A DNA stretch of 64,000 nt from Porticoccaceae bacterium. Lineage in GTDB: Bacteria > Pseudomonadota > Gammaproteobacteria > Pseudomonadales > Porticoccaceae. Each line of letters opens with the position of its first letter. Positions within the stretch are counted from its first letter, which is position 1. The stretch lies in contig JABILI010000014.1 in assembly GCA_018654575.1 (NCBI GenBank), positions 62,001-126,000 of the forward strand. Reading direction: 5' to 3'. The position numbers and the translations under genes were made by a program. A model generated the notes under the pieces. That model was not told the origin of the DNA. It did no database searches and saw only the letters and a list, made by a program, of their open reading frames with translations. This document shows positions 10,450 through 22,016 of the stretch, piece by piece.

Positions 10450-13091
10450 TGGTTGCTCTTGTTTAACAATTCAGTATTTATATCCGACTCTTCATGCCAT
10501 CGATTTAATGGTAATAGGTGAGTCTGATACTGAAAGCTTCCAGTGTCGAATACTTCGACCTGAGCTACGCCACTGGTGAATTCGTCAGCCAAGCCCTTAA
10601 TAGCTGATTGCCACTGACTCACTTGGGCATCCCAGCTATCTAGTGGTTTTACGTCCGCAATCAACTCACTTTCACTAGTGCCGGTAAATTTAATCTTACC
10701 GGCTTTAACTTGAGCGAAGGCACAGCCCTTAGCCTGTGGCTCACTAGCCAAAACATAAAGAGGCAACTGTGGATCTTTTGGCCTATCTCCTTGCCAATGC
10801 GATGCGGTTACTTCCCCTGATTTATAATCAATAACTACTAAATCACCATCCACCGAGTCGATACGGTCTAGCTTTAGTGATATTTCTAGGTCGCCAAACC
10901 TCAGGCGTTGGCTACATTCCAGGTCAATGACAGAAAAGGGGGGTCGCTGTTTTTCTAGCTCCAGCCAGGCCAATAATAGTTTTTCGAGCCTAGTCTGTTC
11001 CAACGCCCGATAGCGGTTACCCCGAAGAATAGAATGCCGAGGAATGAATTCGTGTAAGGTTTCATTGATAGTCTCGGTCAAGATCTCGTGCAGTGCTGCG
11101 CTTGTTAAGTTGTATAGGGACGAAGAATTGTCCCACTGGCGCCAGAGTCGGAACAAAATATCATGTAACAAAGACCCACGATCCTTAGCAGAAAGTCCCT
11201 GACTTGGCTCTTCCAAAGGCTCCGCCTTCAGGCGGTGAACGGCGAATGCATTGAAAGGGCAGAGTGACTGGTTTTTTAACAGTGTACTTCCGGTTCTTAT
11301 GGTTTCCTTGTCAGGATCGTAAGGCGGTGCACTATCTTTAAAGACTTCGTATTGATGAGCTGGAGTTAACCACCGGGGGTGCGGTGTAACATCGTCAGCA
11401 ATAACTTCACTATTTACACGCGGATCAAGCCTCAGAAGCGGACTCGGCTCCATTTGCTCTTCACCCTTTAATTCTGGATAACTGAGCAACAGCCGACCTG
11501 TGTTGTTTTTAAATCCCTGCAAGAGAGATTGAGCTATTTCAAGCTCGCGCTCAGGTAGGCTATGGGGCATCGCATGAAGACGCTGAAAGCTAGCAGGAAG
11601 AAGCGAATTTATGGCCACCGAGGCAGGGAAGTTCTGGCTATGCATGCCAGTGATCCACAGCTGATCAAAGCGCAGGCCATCGCCTTCCAATAGTCCGAGA
11701 ATCTGCAGGGGGGCATCAGCGGTCTGAGGGTGAAACACTGCATCTTGAGCAAGCAGCCTTAATTGCTTTAGTGCGCTGTTGAAGCCCACCTCAATTAACA
11801 AATTATCAAGCTCGCTGAACTCCTCGAGTAATCTATCCCAGTGCGCTCTCTGCTGATATTCCGCACTATCTAGGCTTCTACTCCCGGGCCAGCCAAGATC
11901 ATTTAAAACAGATTTAAACATCAGCGCCCAACTCGAATAGTCTTGCTTAGTGACCTCTGTAACTGCACGAGAGTCTCGTGTCGTTATGAGTGGCCGCAGT
12001 ATTAGGTCCGTGTGCTCACTGTTGTCTTCTGATGAATTGGGCATCACTTCATTAAGAAATTCGCGCAAATCATATGTGAAGCGACTTGCCGCCCTCAACC
12101 TGTTTTCAGCATCAACCCGAAATGAGATGGGTAGTCTGTCAAATAACGAATGCGGGCTGTAAAGAATTGTTATCCAAGCTTCAAGTGGATACTGTTGCTT
12201 CAGCATCCCGATCAAGTCTAGTGCCTGGCTCACTATCGCGGTCGCCGAAAGAGAAATGCCAGCAGAGATATTGACTACTGGATTAATCTTCTCAGTCTGA
12301 CAGGCTTCGGCAATCACCCGAGCAACTGCCGCCAAATTATCTTTAAGATCAGGAATAATAATGCCAATTCGTTCATCTTTATTTATTTTAAGCTGTTGTG
12401 CAGCCCAGTGAGCCGCAAGCCTCAGTTCTTCGGCCGGGCTAGCTACGTTTAATACTGAAGCCTGTGTCTGACTAATAGGTGTCTTAATAGTGGTGCACTG
12501 TCGCGAGGCCTCATTAATGATATTAGACTGAATGGGAGGAATTGACTGGAAGCCATACAAAACGATCTCATCTTCGATGGGTAGAGCACCAGCTTCAAAG
12601 CCCCTAGCTATGCTGTGCCAACTTTGTGCGGTGGTCACTAAATTGTTTCTGTGAAGTAACCCATCAAAGCTTTGAGCCCATTGTTTAAAGTAATCTGCGG
12701 CAGGAGAGTCGCTTGGCACGTCAGGGTACGCTAGGTTCCACTGTTGAAGCCTGCTGAGCGTATCGTCAGCAAGCTTGGCATACTTGGAGCTAAGCTCTGG
12801 ATGGTTGAGCTTAATCGCTCGCTCCCAGTAGTATCGGCTTTGTTGCTGCCCAACTATTCCTAACCCAGCTACCAGATCATGATTTTGGTCTTGAAGTTCA
12901 TCCCAACAAAAACGTAACCAATGATCAATTGAGAAGACTCGTGGTGCCTGCCAAACCCTTCGGTCATCGCGGTTAGCGATTGCCCATGCATCCGTGATCT
13001 TCGCAGCTAGACGATGATTAGGCGTGAGGATAAGTCGATCACCCTCTATAAATTCACGAAATAGGCTGATATTAATTAAAGGAGCTAACAT
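10446..13091 (-). CDS. AddB-like inactivated helicase/PD-(D/E)XK nuclease (probable DNA repair protein family)
   Basis: 4-bp ATGA overlap with AddA-like gene; SLCPFNAFAVHRL and LKLDRIDSVDGDLVVIDYKSG nuclease motif. Confidence 0.8.
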   Translation of the reverse strand: MLAPLINISLFREFIEGDRLILTPNHRLAAKITDAWAIANRDDRRVWQAPRVFSIDHWLRFCWDELQDQNHDLVAGLGIVGQQQSRYYWERAIKLNHPELSSKYAKLADDTLSRLQQWNLAYPDVPSDSPAADYFKQWAQSFDGLLHRNNLVTTAQSWHSIARGFEAGALPIEDEIVLYGFQSIPPIQSNIINEASRQCTTIKTPISQTQASVLNVASPAEELRLAAHWAAQQLKINKDERIGIIIPDLKDNLAAVARVIAEACQTEKINPVVNISAGISLSATAIVSQALDLIGMLKQQYPLEAWITILYSPHSLFDRLPISFRVDAENRLRAASRFTYDLREFLNEVMPNSSEDNSEHTDLILRPLITTRDSRAVTEVTKQDYSSWALMFKSVLNDLGWPGSRSLDSAEYQQRAHWDRLLEEFSELDNLLIEVGFNSALKQLRLLAQDAVFHPQTADAPLQILGLLEGDGLRFDQLWITGMHSQNFPASVAINSLLPASFQRLHAMPHSLPERELEIAQSLLQGFKNNTGRLLLSYPELKGEEQMEPSPLLRLDPRVNSEVIADDVTPHPRWLTPAHQYEVFKDSAPPYDPDKETIRTGSTLLKNQSLCPFNAFAVHRLKAEPLEEPSQGLSAKDRGSLLHDILFRLWRQWDNSSSLYNLTSAALHEILTETINETLHEFIPRHSILRGNRYRALEQTRLEKLLLAWLELEKQRPPFSVIDLECSQRLRFGDLEISLKLDRIDSVDGDLVVIDYKSGEVTASHWQGDRPKDPQLPLYVLASEPQAKGCAFAQVKAGKIKFTGTSESELIADVKPLDSWDAQVSQWQSAIKGLADEFTSGVAQVEVFDTGSFQYQTHLLPLNRWHEESDINTELLNKSNQ

Positions 13092-13179
13092 AGTTGCTTG
13101 GTCGGATGCTGTATAAAAAATAGAACTCTATAATCGCAAAACAATGATGTAATTGACAGTAGACTGTTACAATAAAGTT

Positions 13180-14457
13180 ATGGAATTTTCTATTAGCCTC
13201 AGTTTAGTTTTTGCAACATTGATTGGCCTTATCGTCGGATTGGTTTTGGGCGTGTTTTTTACGCGTTCGAAAGAGAGCGTAGATGAGGGTATTGATAATG
13301 CAGAATTAATGTCCATGAACAGGGTTCTTGAAGAAAGACTCTCAAATCAGCAATCCCAGTATGAAGCGCAATTGAAGCTCCTGCAGGATGCTAAGCAAAG
13401 TCTCAGCCAAGAGTTTGAAAACTTAGCAAACCGGATATTTGAGGACAAACAGGCCAAGTTTTCCGTACAGAGCAAAGAGGCTCTTGAGGTATCTCTTAGC
13501 CCTTTGCGGAGAGATATTGGGGACTTCCGGAAACAAGTTGAGACTGTATATGACAAAGAAAATGCAGACCGCAATAAGCTTGTCGGCCAGATTAGTGAAC
13601 TACAAAAACAAACCTTACAAATTTCAGCCGACGCTGTGAGCCTTGCGAATGCTCTGCGCGGTGATAATAAAGCTCAAGGAAATTGGGGCGAGTTTGTCCT
13701 TGAGAAACTTCTTGAAGACTCTGGCCTTACAAAGGGCCGCGAGTATGACACTCAGGTTGCCTTGAAGGACGACGATGGTAAGCGACGTAATCCTGACGTC
13801 ATTATCCACCTCCCTGAAGGTAGAGATATCATAATCGATGCTAAGGTTAGCTTGGTTGATTATGAGCGATATTTCCATGCTGATGATGATGAGATCAAGC
13901 AGCAGTGCTTGAAACAACATCTGTCTTCGCTTGGAGCTCATATTAAGGGCTTAAGTGTTAAGGATTACGAGAGTTTAGAGGGCGTTAATAGTCTTGATTT
14001 TGTCCTCATCTTTATTCCTGTCGAGGCCGCATTTATGGTGGCCTTAGATCGGGCCCCTGAGATCATGCGCGACGCTTATGACCGAGGCATCATCCTAGTT
14101 AGCCCAAGCACTCTTATGGTGACCTTAAGAACCATTAAGAATCTTTGGCGTTACGCAGACCAGAACCGAAACGCTCAGGTAATTGCCAATAAGGCAGGGG
14201 CTCTCTACGATCAATTTGTTCGCTATGTTGAAGCCCTTGATGACGTTGGTCGGCATCTTGATAAAGGCAAAGAGGCTTGGGACACGGCACACAAGCGGTT
14301 AGTTAGTGGCAAAGGTAATCTTGTTCGACGCACGGAGGAGTTGAAGACGCTAGGCGCTAAGGCCAAGAAAAGCCTGCCTGACAATATGGTGTCTATGGCA
14401 ACTCAAAACGCTCAGCTACCAGGCTTAAGCGGTCTTCCCGATGAGAGCGAGACATAG
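13180..14457 (+). CDS. rmuC: DNA recombination protein RmuC
   Basis: N-terminal TM, coiled coil, GDNKAQGNWGEFVLEKLLEDSGL, IIDAKVSLVDYERY; start at ATG 13180 preferred over TTG 13153. Confidence 0.9.
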   Translation: MEFSISLSLVFATLIGLIVGLVLGVFFTRSKESVDEGIDNAELMSMNRVLEERLSNQQSQYEAQLKLLQDAKQSLSQEFENLANRIFEDKQAKFSVQSKEALEVSLSPLRRDIGDFRKQVETVYDKENADRNKLVGQISELQKQTLQISADAVSLANALRGDNKAQGNWGEFVLEKLLEDSGLTKGREYDTQVALKDDDGKRRNPDVIIHLPEGRDIIIDAKVSLVDYERYFHADDDEIKQQCLKQHLSSLGAHIKGLSVKDYESLEGVNSLDFVLIFIPVEAAFMVALDRAPEIMRDAYDRGIILVSPSTLMVTLRTIKNLWRYADQNRNAQVIANKAGALYDQFVRYVEALDDVGRHLDKGKEAWDTAHKRLVSGKGNLVRRTEELKTLGAKAKKSLPDNMVSMATQNAQLPGLSGLPDESET

Positions 14458-14915
14458 TGACATCTGGACTCATACTCATTGGTGGGGCTGTGATTGTGAT
14501 CTTGACTGGCTATGCCTTTTACTTAGGTATGCAGTTAAAGCGCCAGAAGTCACGCCAAGAACAGGCTGATAAAGAGCTCAGAGAGGATCTTGAGCGCAGT
14601 GATAGTGATGCTAGAAAATCGGTTCAAATCATTGCCAAAGCGCTGATGCAGAAGGATTTAACCGAGACCGAGGCCGCCATGCGAATTGGCTTTCTGAGTC
14701 AAAAAATTGCAGCTAACCCTGAGGAAAAAATGTTGTTTTCGGTCTTTCAACAGCTTGCTGAAGCAACCTCTCATGTTCCTATACTTGTCGACTGGCAGGC
14801 TCTAGAGGCGTCAGAAAAGAGCCGATTGACAAAGGAAAGAACGGCTATTGAGAGCAAGTATAGTGAGTTTGTGCAAGCCAGTGGTGAGCAGTTAACCAGG
14901 CTCCGATTAAGTTAA
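14457..14915 (+). CDS. DUF2489-like membrane-anchored protein
   Basis: N-terminal TM, short alpha-helical protein, GTG start overlapping the rmuC stop. Confidence 0.6.
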   Translation: MTSGLILIGGAVIVILTGYAFYLGMQLKRQKSRQEQADKELREDLERSDSDARKSVQIIAKALMQKDLTETEAAMRIGFLSQKIAANPEEKMLFSVFQQLAEATSHVPILVDWQALEASEKSRLTKERTAIESKYSEFVQASGEQLTRLRLS

Positions 14916-16021
14916 TTACGCCGCTTTAACAAAACACCACTCTCTAGGTGGTGGGTCCAAGGAAATTGGTCAAATACAGCTACATTGCTTATTTCGTGGG
15001 TTTTCACCAACTCTTCCAAGTTCCGCATGAGGGTTTCTGGGTTACAAGAAATATAGAGCACACTTTCAAATTGCGAGACTAGCTTGAGCGTATCATCGTC
15101 TAACCCAGCGCGTGGTGGGTCGACGAAGATAGTAGAAAAATTATAACTCCCCAAATCAATCTCTTTCAGACGCCTAAAGGGGCGGTCTCCATTTAGTGCT
15201 TGGGTTACCTCCTCACTGGACAGTCGAACCACGGTGACATTGCCGACACCATTCAGCGCAAAGTTAGTGTGCGCAGACGCCACAGACACTTTGGACACCT
15301 CTGTGGCTAACACTTGTCGATAATGCTGAGCTAGAACAGCAGTAAAATTGCCATTACCACAGTACAGCTCAAGTAGATCGGTACCCTTTGCTATATAACT
15401 GCAGCACTCACTGGCCCATGTAAGCATTTTCACATTAATATTAGCATTGGGTTGAGTGAAGCCAGACTCAACTTGCTGATACAAGTAATCTTTGCCTTGG
15501 ACCCTCAATTTTTCAGTCACGTAGTCCTGTGTTAAAACTATCTTTTGTTTGCGACTACGTCCAATAATGCTAATGCCTAGAGTCTTTTGCAGGCCTAAAG
15601 CCTCCGACTCCCAAATTGCATCTAATGGCCGGTGATAGATCAAGGTAATCAGAGCTTCACCGCTGGTAGTGGTCAAATACTCAGCGCTAAATAGCCGCTG
15701 ACTAAGCACTGGACTCGCATTTATAGCGCCTAATAACTGAGGCATGAGGGTGTTAATCAACGCGCCCCCAATAGGGAAACCATGGATTATGTAGGGCCGC
15801 TTTTCTCCAGAACGATTCATCGCATAGTAAGCAGACCCATGTTCATGCCAAATTCGAAATTCAGCCCGCATACGGAAATTTAACGGCGCTGAAGGGTAGA
15901 TCGTAACTGAATAGTCACCTAGAGCCCCAAGAGCGTTTCTATAGACGGCGATTTTGGCATCGAGTTGCAGTTGATAATTGTTGGCATTGTATTCAATCGA
16001 AGGCGTCGATATGTCAGTCAT
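14912..16021 (-). CDS. trmA: tRNA (uracil-54-C5)-methyltransferase
   Basis: LELYCGNGNFT, FVDPPRAGLDD, YISCNPETLMRNL motifs. Confidence 0.92.
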   Translation of the reverse strand: MTDISTPSIEYNANNYQLQLDAKIAVYRNALGALGDYSVTIYPSAPLNFRMRAEFRIWHEHGSAYYAMNRSGEKRPYIIHGFPIGGALINTLMPQLLGAINASPVLSQRLFSAEYLTTTSGEALITLIYHRPLDAIWESEALGLQKTLGISIIGRSRKQKIVLTQDYVTEKLRVQGKDYLYQQVESGFTQPNANINVKMLTWASECCSYIAKGTDLLELYCGNGNFTAVLAQHYRQVLATEVSKVSVASAHTNFALNGVGNVTVVRLSSEEVTQALNGDRPFRRLKEIDLGSYNFSTIFVDPPRAGLDDDTLKLVSQFESVLYISCNPETLMRNLEELVKTHEISNVAVFDQFPWTHHLESGVLLKRRN

Positions 16022-16362
16022 AAGGCGTTGTAGATCTCATCAGTTTTCGCGGCCATCACAAAATCATTTAGATGCAGCCCACCAATACTATGACTCCACC
16101 ATGACACTCTAATACGTCGCCATTCGACTAAAAGGGCGGGATGGTGATTACCGTCTTCCGCAATCAAGGTGATTTGATTGGCAAAAGCCATTGCCTGAAC
16201 AAAGTTATCAACCTGGTAAACGCGAGACAGTTGCGCAGTACCGCTGTTAAGCTCGATCTGCCAATCAACTATCTGTTGTACCAACTCACGTTGTTGCTCG
16301 TCAGTTAGCTTAGGTGCGCCCTTAGGTGTCGCGGCACTGGGGTATTCACTCAAACGTTTCAT
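16018..16362 (-). CDS. phhB: 4a-hydroxytetrahydrobiopterin dehydratase
   Basis: EDGNHHPALLVEWRRIRVSWWSHSIGGLHLNDFVMAAKTD PCD signature. Confidence 0.88.
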   Translation of the reverse strand: MKRLSEYPSAATPKGAPKLTDEQQRELVQQIVDWQIELNSGTAQLSRVYQVDNFVQAMAFANQITLIAEDGNHHPALLVEWRRIRVSWWSHSIGGLHLNDFVMAAKTDEIYNAL

Positions 16363-16373
16363 AAATAGGGCGC

Positions 16374-16676
16374 CTACAAACAGTTCTTGGGTCTAGGTAG
16401 CCCAGCCAACTGGGCTACGATCTTGGCGGGGCTGCCAGGAAATAATTGATTTAAATAGATGCTACGGCCTTTATTAACACCCAAGGCAGCAGTAACGGTC
16501 TTACATAAGGGTCTCATTGAGGGGGAAAAACCATAATCCTTGTAGAAATCCCTTGCCAACAACAACACCTCGACATGCTCATCGATGATCTTAATATTCT
16601 GCTCTAACCCAAGCGCAGCAGCATGCTCAGGCGTCCACTGAGGCAATTTAGCAAGATAGTTATTGTCGTCCGACAT
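16374..16676 (-). CDS. tusE: TusE/DsrC-family sulfur relay protein
   Basis: DFYKDYGFSPSMRPLCKTV ... YLNQLFPGSPAKIVAQLAGLPRPKNCL with C-terminal Cys. Confidence 0.88.
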   Translation of the reverse strand: MSDDNNYLAKLPQWTPEHAAALGLEQNIKIIDEHVEVLLLARDFYKDYGFSPSMRPLCKTVTAALGVNKGRSIYLNQLFPGSPAKIVAQLAGLPRPKNCL

Positions 16677-16696
16677 ATATTTAGTCGCTCATCAAA

Positions 16697-16722
16697 AAAG
16701 CCCTGCTATTAAACAGGGCTTT
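16697..16722 (-). terminator. Rho-independent terminator downstream of the BI-1 family gene
   Basis: AAAGCCCTG-N8-CAGGGCTTT hairpin followed on the minus strand by a T tract. Confidence 0.75.
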
Positions 16723-16744
16723 GCGTAAAACGTACACTGGCTGG

Positions 16745-17428
16745 TTAATCATCACCCATAATACCAAATATACTAAGAAGGCTCAGGAAGAGATTGTAGA
16801 TCATTACAAACAGCATCACGGTGGCAGAGATGTAGTTGCGCTCACCGCCATGAATAATAGCGCTAGTCTGCCACATGATGATACCAGCGGATAGAAAGGC
16901 GAATACTGCGCTAACTGTTAAAGACAGCAAGGGAATTTGTAAAAACATATTAGCGATGGCGGCAATAAAGGCTACCAGCATGCCAACCATCAAGAAGCCG
17001 GTCATGAAGCTAAGGTTTTTGCGGGTGGTTAACACATAGGCCGACGAAGCGAAAAACACTAACGCGGTCGAACCAAGAGCCAACATTATTGGTTCAGCCC
17101 CTTTAACGGCTAGATACATATTTAAAATAGGCCCCAACGTGAAGCCTAGCCAACCCGTTAGAGCAAACACCCAAAATAAGCCTTTAGAGCTATTTTTGTT
17201 TTTCTCAGTCATCCACAAACACAAAAAGTAGGGTATGAGTGTCATCAGTCCAAAATAGGGTGCATTGATGGCCATGGATATGCCCGCCATAAGGGCGCTA
17301 AAGGCGATAGTTGTCCCAAGCAGCATGTAGGTGCTGCGAAGTACTTTGCTAACCTCAGGGCTAAGAGCCGTGCTTTGAATGCCACTAGACATACTGCTCG
17401 TGCGATACTTTTCAGTTTCCATAATCAC
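16745..17428 (-). CDS. Bax inhibitor-1/YccA family membrane protein
   Basis: Seven hydrophobic segments; VMLFVMIYNLFLSLLSIFGIMGDD C-terminus. Confidence 0.88.
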   Translation of the reverse strand: MIMETEKYRTSSMSSGIQSTALSPEVSKVLRSTYMLLGTTIAFSALMAGISMAINAPYFGLMTLIPYFLCLWMTEKNKNSSKGLFWVFALTGWLGFTLGPILNMYLAVKGAEPIMLALGSTALVFFASSAYVLTTRKNLSFMTGFLMVGMLVAFIAAIANMFLQIPLLSLTVSAVFAFLSAGIIMWQTSAIIHGGERNYISATVMLFVMIYNLFLSLLSIFGIMGDD

Positions 17429-17523
17429 CTATCCAATAAAGTTAATACAAACAAGGTCGTAATAGTACTCATACGACAGCATATAGCCAGCTAGATTCAA
17501 TACAATTGGTGTATTTGTTGAAT

Positions 17524-18237
17524 TTAAAGGATAGGAAAGGATTCCAGTTCAAAACCATTGCTATCTATACTGAGAGTCCATCCATTAGCATCCCAATCAC
17601 CTAGCACAATACGCTCACCATTATTTAGTTGATGTCTATGTGGCCGGTGAGTATGACCATGGATAAGAACATCAACCGCATGCTTATTCATTACGTTGCT
17701 TACAGCTTCGCCATTAACATCCATTATGGCACTAGCCTTGTTGCTATTGGCCGCTGCACTCTGACGTCTCCACTTAGAGGCGATTCTCTGCCGCAACTTC
17801 AATGGCAAATGAACTAAGCACCAAAGGTAAACGGGATTTCGAGACTTTCGACGAAAGCGCTGGTAGTCGACATCATCAGTACAAAGAGAATCGCCGTGCA
17901 TAACGAGTGCCCGATATCCGTAATATTCAATAGTCTCTTCATCAGCTAGTAATGTGGCGCCGCTTTCTCGCATGAACCGAGCGCCGAGCGTAAAATCCCG
18001 GTTGCCACGTTGTATATAAACGGGAACTTTCTTATTGCTCAACTCTAATAAGGCTTTTTTCACTTGATTAGCCAGATCACTCGGGTCGTCGTCCCCAATC
18101 CACGCTTCAAAGAGATCTCCAAGAATATATAGCGCGTCGGCCTGCGCGGCACGATCCTTTATGAAATCCAAAAACGCCCGGACAATGACCGGGCGTTCAG
18201 GGGACAGGTGTAGGTCTGAAATCATCAGAACAGACAT
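17524..18237 (-). CDS. lpxH: UDP-2,3-diacylglucosamine diphosphatase
   Basis: MISDLHLSPERP, YILGDLFEAWIGDDD, QRGNRDF, MHGDSLCTDD, HGHTHRP. Confidence 0.92.
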   Translation of the reverse strand: MSVLMISDLHLSPERPVIVRAFLDFIKDRAAQADALYILGDLFEAWIGDDDPSDLANQVKKALLELSNKKVPVYIQRGNRDFTLGARFMRESGATLLADEETIEYYGYRALVMHGDSLCTDDVDYQRFRRKSRNPVYLWCLVHLPLKLRQRIASKWRRQSAAANSNKASAIMDVNGEAVSNVMNKHAVDVLIHGHTHRPHRHQLNNGERIVLGDWDANGWTLSIDSNGFELESFPIL

Positions 18238-18249
18238 TAAATAGTCACT

Positions 18250-18759
18250 CTATTTATCGGCATACTCTTCGCCAATGACTGTGTCGGTGATCTCTATGAT
18301 ATCGGCCGGTACATCTTGATGGCCGCCAGAATTCCCTGTTTTAACTGCCTTCATGTTATCAACCACATCCATGCCGTCAACGACCTTGCCGAACACGGCG
18401 TAGCCCCAACCTTGGCTGTTCTTGCCTGAATGGTTCAAAAAGCCATTATTAGCAACATTGATAAAGAACTGTGATGATGCTGAGTGCGGGTCACCGGTTC
18501 TTGCCATAGCAAGCGTACCAATCTCGTTTGTGAGTCCGTTGTCAGCTTCGTTTTCGATTGGCGCTCGGCTAGCTTTCTGATTCATGTCAGAGTCCATACC
18601 ACCGCCCTGAACCATGAAGCCGTTAATGACGCGATGGAAAATGGTGCCAGTGAAGAAATCGTCGCGTGCGTACTGTAAGAAGTTAGCCGCGGTTCCGGGT
18701 GCTTTGTCAAAATCAAGCTCAACAGAAAAGTCACCCATCGTGGTCCGAAATGTAATCAT
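18250..18759 (-). CDS. ppiB: Peptidyl-prolyl cis-trans isomerase B (cyclophilin)
   Basis: [36 protein letters not shown]. Confidence 0.92.
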   Translation of the reverse strand: MITFRTTMGDFSVELDFDKAPGTAANFLQYARDDFFTGTIFHRVINGFMVQGGGMDSDMNQKASRAPIENEADNGLTNEIGTLAMARTGDPHSASSQFFINVANNGFLNHSGKNSQGWGYAVFGKVVDGMDVVDNMKAVKTGNSGGHQDVPADIIEITDTVIGEEYADK

Positions 18760-18958
18760 TAGTATTCCTTAGCAATAATAAAAGTGTGTATAGCTACTAT
18801 TTTAGGGGGTAACGAGCCTGATTTAAACCAATCATTACTGATATTGCAAAAAGTTATGCTTTACCGAAATAAAAAAGCGCTATTTCTGGCTTTTTGTTTA
18901 TCCAAAAGCGCGCTAACGCTATACTTGAAACCTTCCTAGCCCGATCTTTGCAAAAACT

Positions 18959-20617
18959 ATGACTGACGTTGAAAAACCAATTAATTTTATCCAGCAGGTT
19001 ATTAATGCTGATCTTGCCGCCGGTCGGGTTAAAAAGGTCATTACCCGCTTCCCTCCAGAACCAAATGGCTATCTCCATATTGGTCATGCTAAATCAATGT
19101 GCGTCAATTTTGGTCTGGCTGAGCAGTATGGGGGCGTCTGTAATCTTCGGTTTGACGACACCAACCCGGAGAAGGAAGATGACGAATTCGTCCAAGCCAT
19201 CATCAAAGACGTTGAGTGGCTTGGCTTCGACCTAGGCAATGGCCCTTGCTATGCCTCTAACTACTTTGAGCAACTCTATATCTGGGCAAAACACTTGATT
19301 ACAGAAGGCAAAGCCTACATCTGTGAGCTCAATGCCGAGCAGATGCGTGAGTATCGGGGTACGTTGACCGAGGCTGGGAAAGACAGTCCGTTTAGAGAAA
19401 GAGCTGCCGCGGAAAGTCTAAGTTTAATCGAAGATATGCGCCTAGGTTTAATCAGCGAGGGTGCAATGACACTTCGTGCGAAGATCGATATGGCATCGCC
19501 AAATATTAATATGCGCGACCCAGTGTTGTATCGCATTAAAAAGATGGCTCATCAGCGCACAGGGGGTAAATGGAATATCTACCCATCCTATGATTTCGCC
19601 CATGGGCAGGAAGACGCAATAGAGGGAGTTACCCACTCGGTTTGCACCCTAGAATTTGCAGCTAATCGTCCTCTTTATGACTGGTTTACTGCTAACTTAC
19701 CCGTACCATCGGTTCCTAGGCAATATGAATTTGGACGACTAAATCTCAACTACACAGTTACCAGTAAGCGCAAGCTCAAACAGTTGGTAGACCAGAGTTA
19801 TGTGGAAGGTTGGGATGATCCGCGTATGCCGACTATCTCAGGCTTGCGCCGACGTGGCGTGAGTGCGGCTGCGATTCGAAACTTTTGTGACAGTTTGGCG
19901 GTTGCCAAAACCGACGGTACCGTCGACATGGCTCAGCTTGAACATTTCATTCGTGACGACCTTAATCGCAATGCCGGTCGCGCCATGTGTGTACTGAGGC
20001 CTCTGCTGATTACAATTAGCAACTATGAGGGTCAGGAGCAGTTCGATGTTTCTTGTCATCCTAACCGAGAAGATCTAGGGCAACGTAGTCTGGATTTTAG
20101 TCGGCAGATCTACATTGATCGATCGGACTTTAGCGAAGATACAAGTCTCGCTAGAAAAAAGTTTAAACGGCTCGTGATCGGAGATTATGTTCGCTTGCGT
20201 AGTGCCTATATTATCCGGGCGGACCAAGTCATTAAGAATGAGGCTGGCAAAATTATCGAAGTGATAGCAACCCTTGTGCCTGGCACGGTTGGACAGGATG
20301 CGCCGGACGGCATACGTGCTCGAGGCGTTGTTCACTGGGTTTCAAATGAAACGTCAGTAGACTGCCACGTTAATGTTTATGATCGTTTATTTGTCGAGGC
20401 AGCGCCTGATGAGGGTGATAAGAATTTTCTTGACTACCTTAACCCAGAATCGTTAGTCAAAATGAGTGGCTGTAAAGTGGAAGCGAGCCTTGCTGAAGCG
20501 ATCGTTGGAGAGCATTATCAGTTTGAGAGGGAAGGGTATTTCACTCGTGATAGCGGTGATTTAGACAATTTGGTGTTTAATTGTACTATTGGATTACGCG
20601 ATAACTGGAAAGTATAG
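18959..20617 (+). CDS. glnS: Glutaminyl-tRNA synthetase
   Basis: [47 protein letters not shown] (KMSKS equivalent). Confidence 0.95.
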   Translation: MTDVEKPINFIQQVINADLAAGRVKKVITRFPPEPNGYLHIGHAKSMCVNFGLAEQYGGVCNLRFDDTNPEKEDDEFVQAIIKDVEWLGFDLGNGPCYASNYFEQLYIWAKHLITEGKAYICELNAEQMREYRGTLTEAGKDSPFRERAAAESLSLIEDMRLGLISEGAMTLRAKIDMASPNINMRDPVLYRIKKMAHQRTGGKWNIYPSYDFAHGQEDAIEGVTHSVCTLEFAANRPLYDWFTANLPVPSVPRQYEFGRLNLNYTVTSKRKLKQLVDQSYVEGWDDPRMPTISGLRRRGVSAAAIRNFCDSLAVAKTDGTVDMAQLEHFIRDDLNRNAGRAMCVLRPLLITISNYEGQEQFDVSCHPNREDLGQRSLDFSRQIYIDRSDFSEDTSLARKKFKRLVIGDYVRLRSAYIIRADQVIKNEAGKIIEVIATLVPGTVGQDAPDGIRARGVVHWVSNETSVDCHVNVYDRLFVEAAPDEGDKNFLDYLNPESLVKMSGCKVEASLAEAIVGEHYQFEREGYFTRDSGDLDNLVFNCTIGLRDNWKV

Positions 20618-20618
20618 A

Positions 20619-22007
20619 ATGACCGAAGCAACAAAAAGTTCGTTAGTGCTATACAACACTCTTAGACGAGAAAAAGCGCCGTTTGAACCGATCGATCCCG
20701 ACCGAATTACAATGTACGTGTGCGGCCCAACCGTCTACAACCGTGTGCATATCGGCAATGCTCGTCCTGCTGTGGTATTTGACACCCTGTTTCGTGTGTT
20801 ACAGAACGAGTATCCCAGGGTTGTCTATGCGCGCAACATTACTGACATTGATGACAAAATAATGGCTGCTGCAGCCGAGCTTAATGAAGATGTCTCGATC
20901 GTCTCTGCTCGATATTCAAAGGCTTACTTTGAGGACATGGCCGCGCTTAATAATCTTGAGCCCACCATTACTCCATATGCGACGCAACATATTCCGGAAA
21001 TGATCAGCATGACTAGCCTTTTGATCGAGAAAGGGCATGCCTATGAGGTTGATGATCATGTGCTGTTTGCTGTCCAATCAATGGATAGCTATGGTGAACT
21101 ATCCGGCCGTTCGTTGGACGACATGCTTGCTGGTGCGCGGGTCGAGGTGGCTGACTACAAACGTTATGCTGGCGACTTTGTGCTATGGAAACCGTCGACT
21201 GATCAGGAGCCGGGTTGGGACAGTCCCTGGGGAAAAGGCCGCCCAGGCTGGCACCTAGAGTGTTCTGCTATGACCGAAAAGCACCTCGGCGATACTATTG
21301 ATATCCACGCCGGTGGGCAAGATCTAATTTTCCCTCATCATGAGAACGAAATAGCGCAAAGCTGCTGTGCCCATAACGGTAAAGCGATGGCCAATGTTTG
21401 GATGCATAACGGCTTCATTAATATAGACGGCGAAAAAATGTCGAAATCGTTGGGCAACTTTCGCATGGTTAATGACCTACTAGACCAATACCCAGGTGAA
21501 GTCTTACGTTATGTCATTTTATCTGCACACTATCGTTCAGAGCAAAGCTTCAGCAAGGATCTTCTAGATAGCGCCTGGCGTTCACTTGATACCTTGTATG
21601 GTTACCTGCGCGGCGTTGACCACTGCGTTGCTACCATTGTTGCTGACAGCACAGGGTATAAGGCACTGCTAGATGATCTTAATACGCCTCTTGCCATCAG
21701 CGAATTGCATCGTCTGGGCAAACAGATGCGAGCCGCTGACGGTGTGCAACAGCAAGATTTACGCGCGGAGCTAGAGGGGCTTGGGTCTCTAATGGGTCTA
21801 CTGCAGCAGGATGCTGAAGAGTGGTTTACTCAAGCTAGAGGCTCTAATGATATCTCTAGTACCGAGATTGACGATATGATCGCCCAACGACAACAGGCTA
21901 AGGCCGATAAGAATTTCAGTGAGGCTGACCAAATTCGCCAAGATCTATTGTCACGTGGTGTGGTGCTTGAAGATAGTCGAGAAGGGACAACCTGGCGCCG
22001 TGGTTAG
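20619..22007 (+). CDS. cysS: Cysteinyl-tRNA synthetase
   Basis: [47 protein letters not shown]. Confidence 0.95.
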   Translation: MTEATKSSLVLYNTLRREKAPFEPIDPDRITMYVCGPTVYNRVHIGNARPAVVFDTLFRVLQNEYPRVVYARNITDIDDKIMAAAAELNEDVSIVSARYSKAYFEDMAALNNLEPTITPYATQHIPEMISMTSLLIEKGHAYEVDDHVLFAVQSMDSYGELSGRSLDDMLAGARVEVADYKRYAGDFVLWKPSTDQEPGWDSPWGKGRPGWHLECSAMTEKHLGDTIDIHAGGQDLIFPHHENEIAQSCCAHNGKAMANVWMHNGFINIDGEKMSKSLGNFRMVNDLLDQYPGEVLRYVILSAHYRSEQSFSKDLLDSAWRSLDTLYGYLRGVDHCVATIVADSTGYKALLDDLNTPLAISELHRLGKQMRAADGVQQQDLRAELEGLGSLMGLLQQDAEEWFTQARGSNDISSTEIDDMIAQRQQAKADKNFSEADQIRQDLLSRGVVLEDSREGTTWRRG

Positions 22008-22016
22008 GTTAATAGA

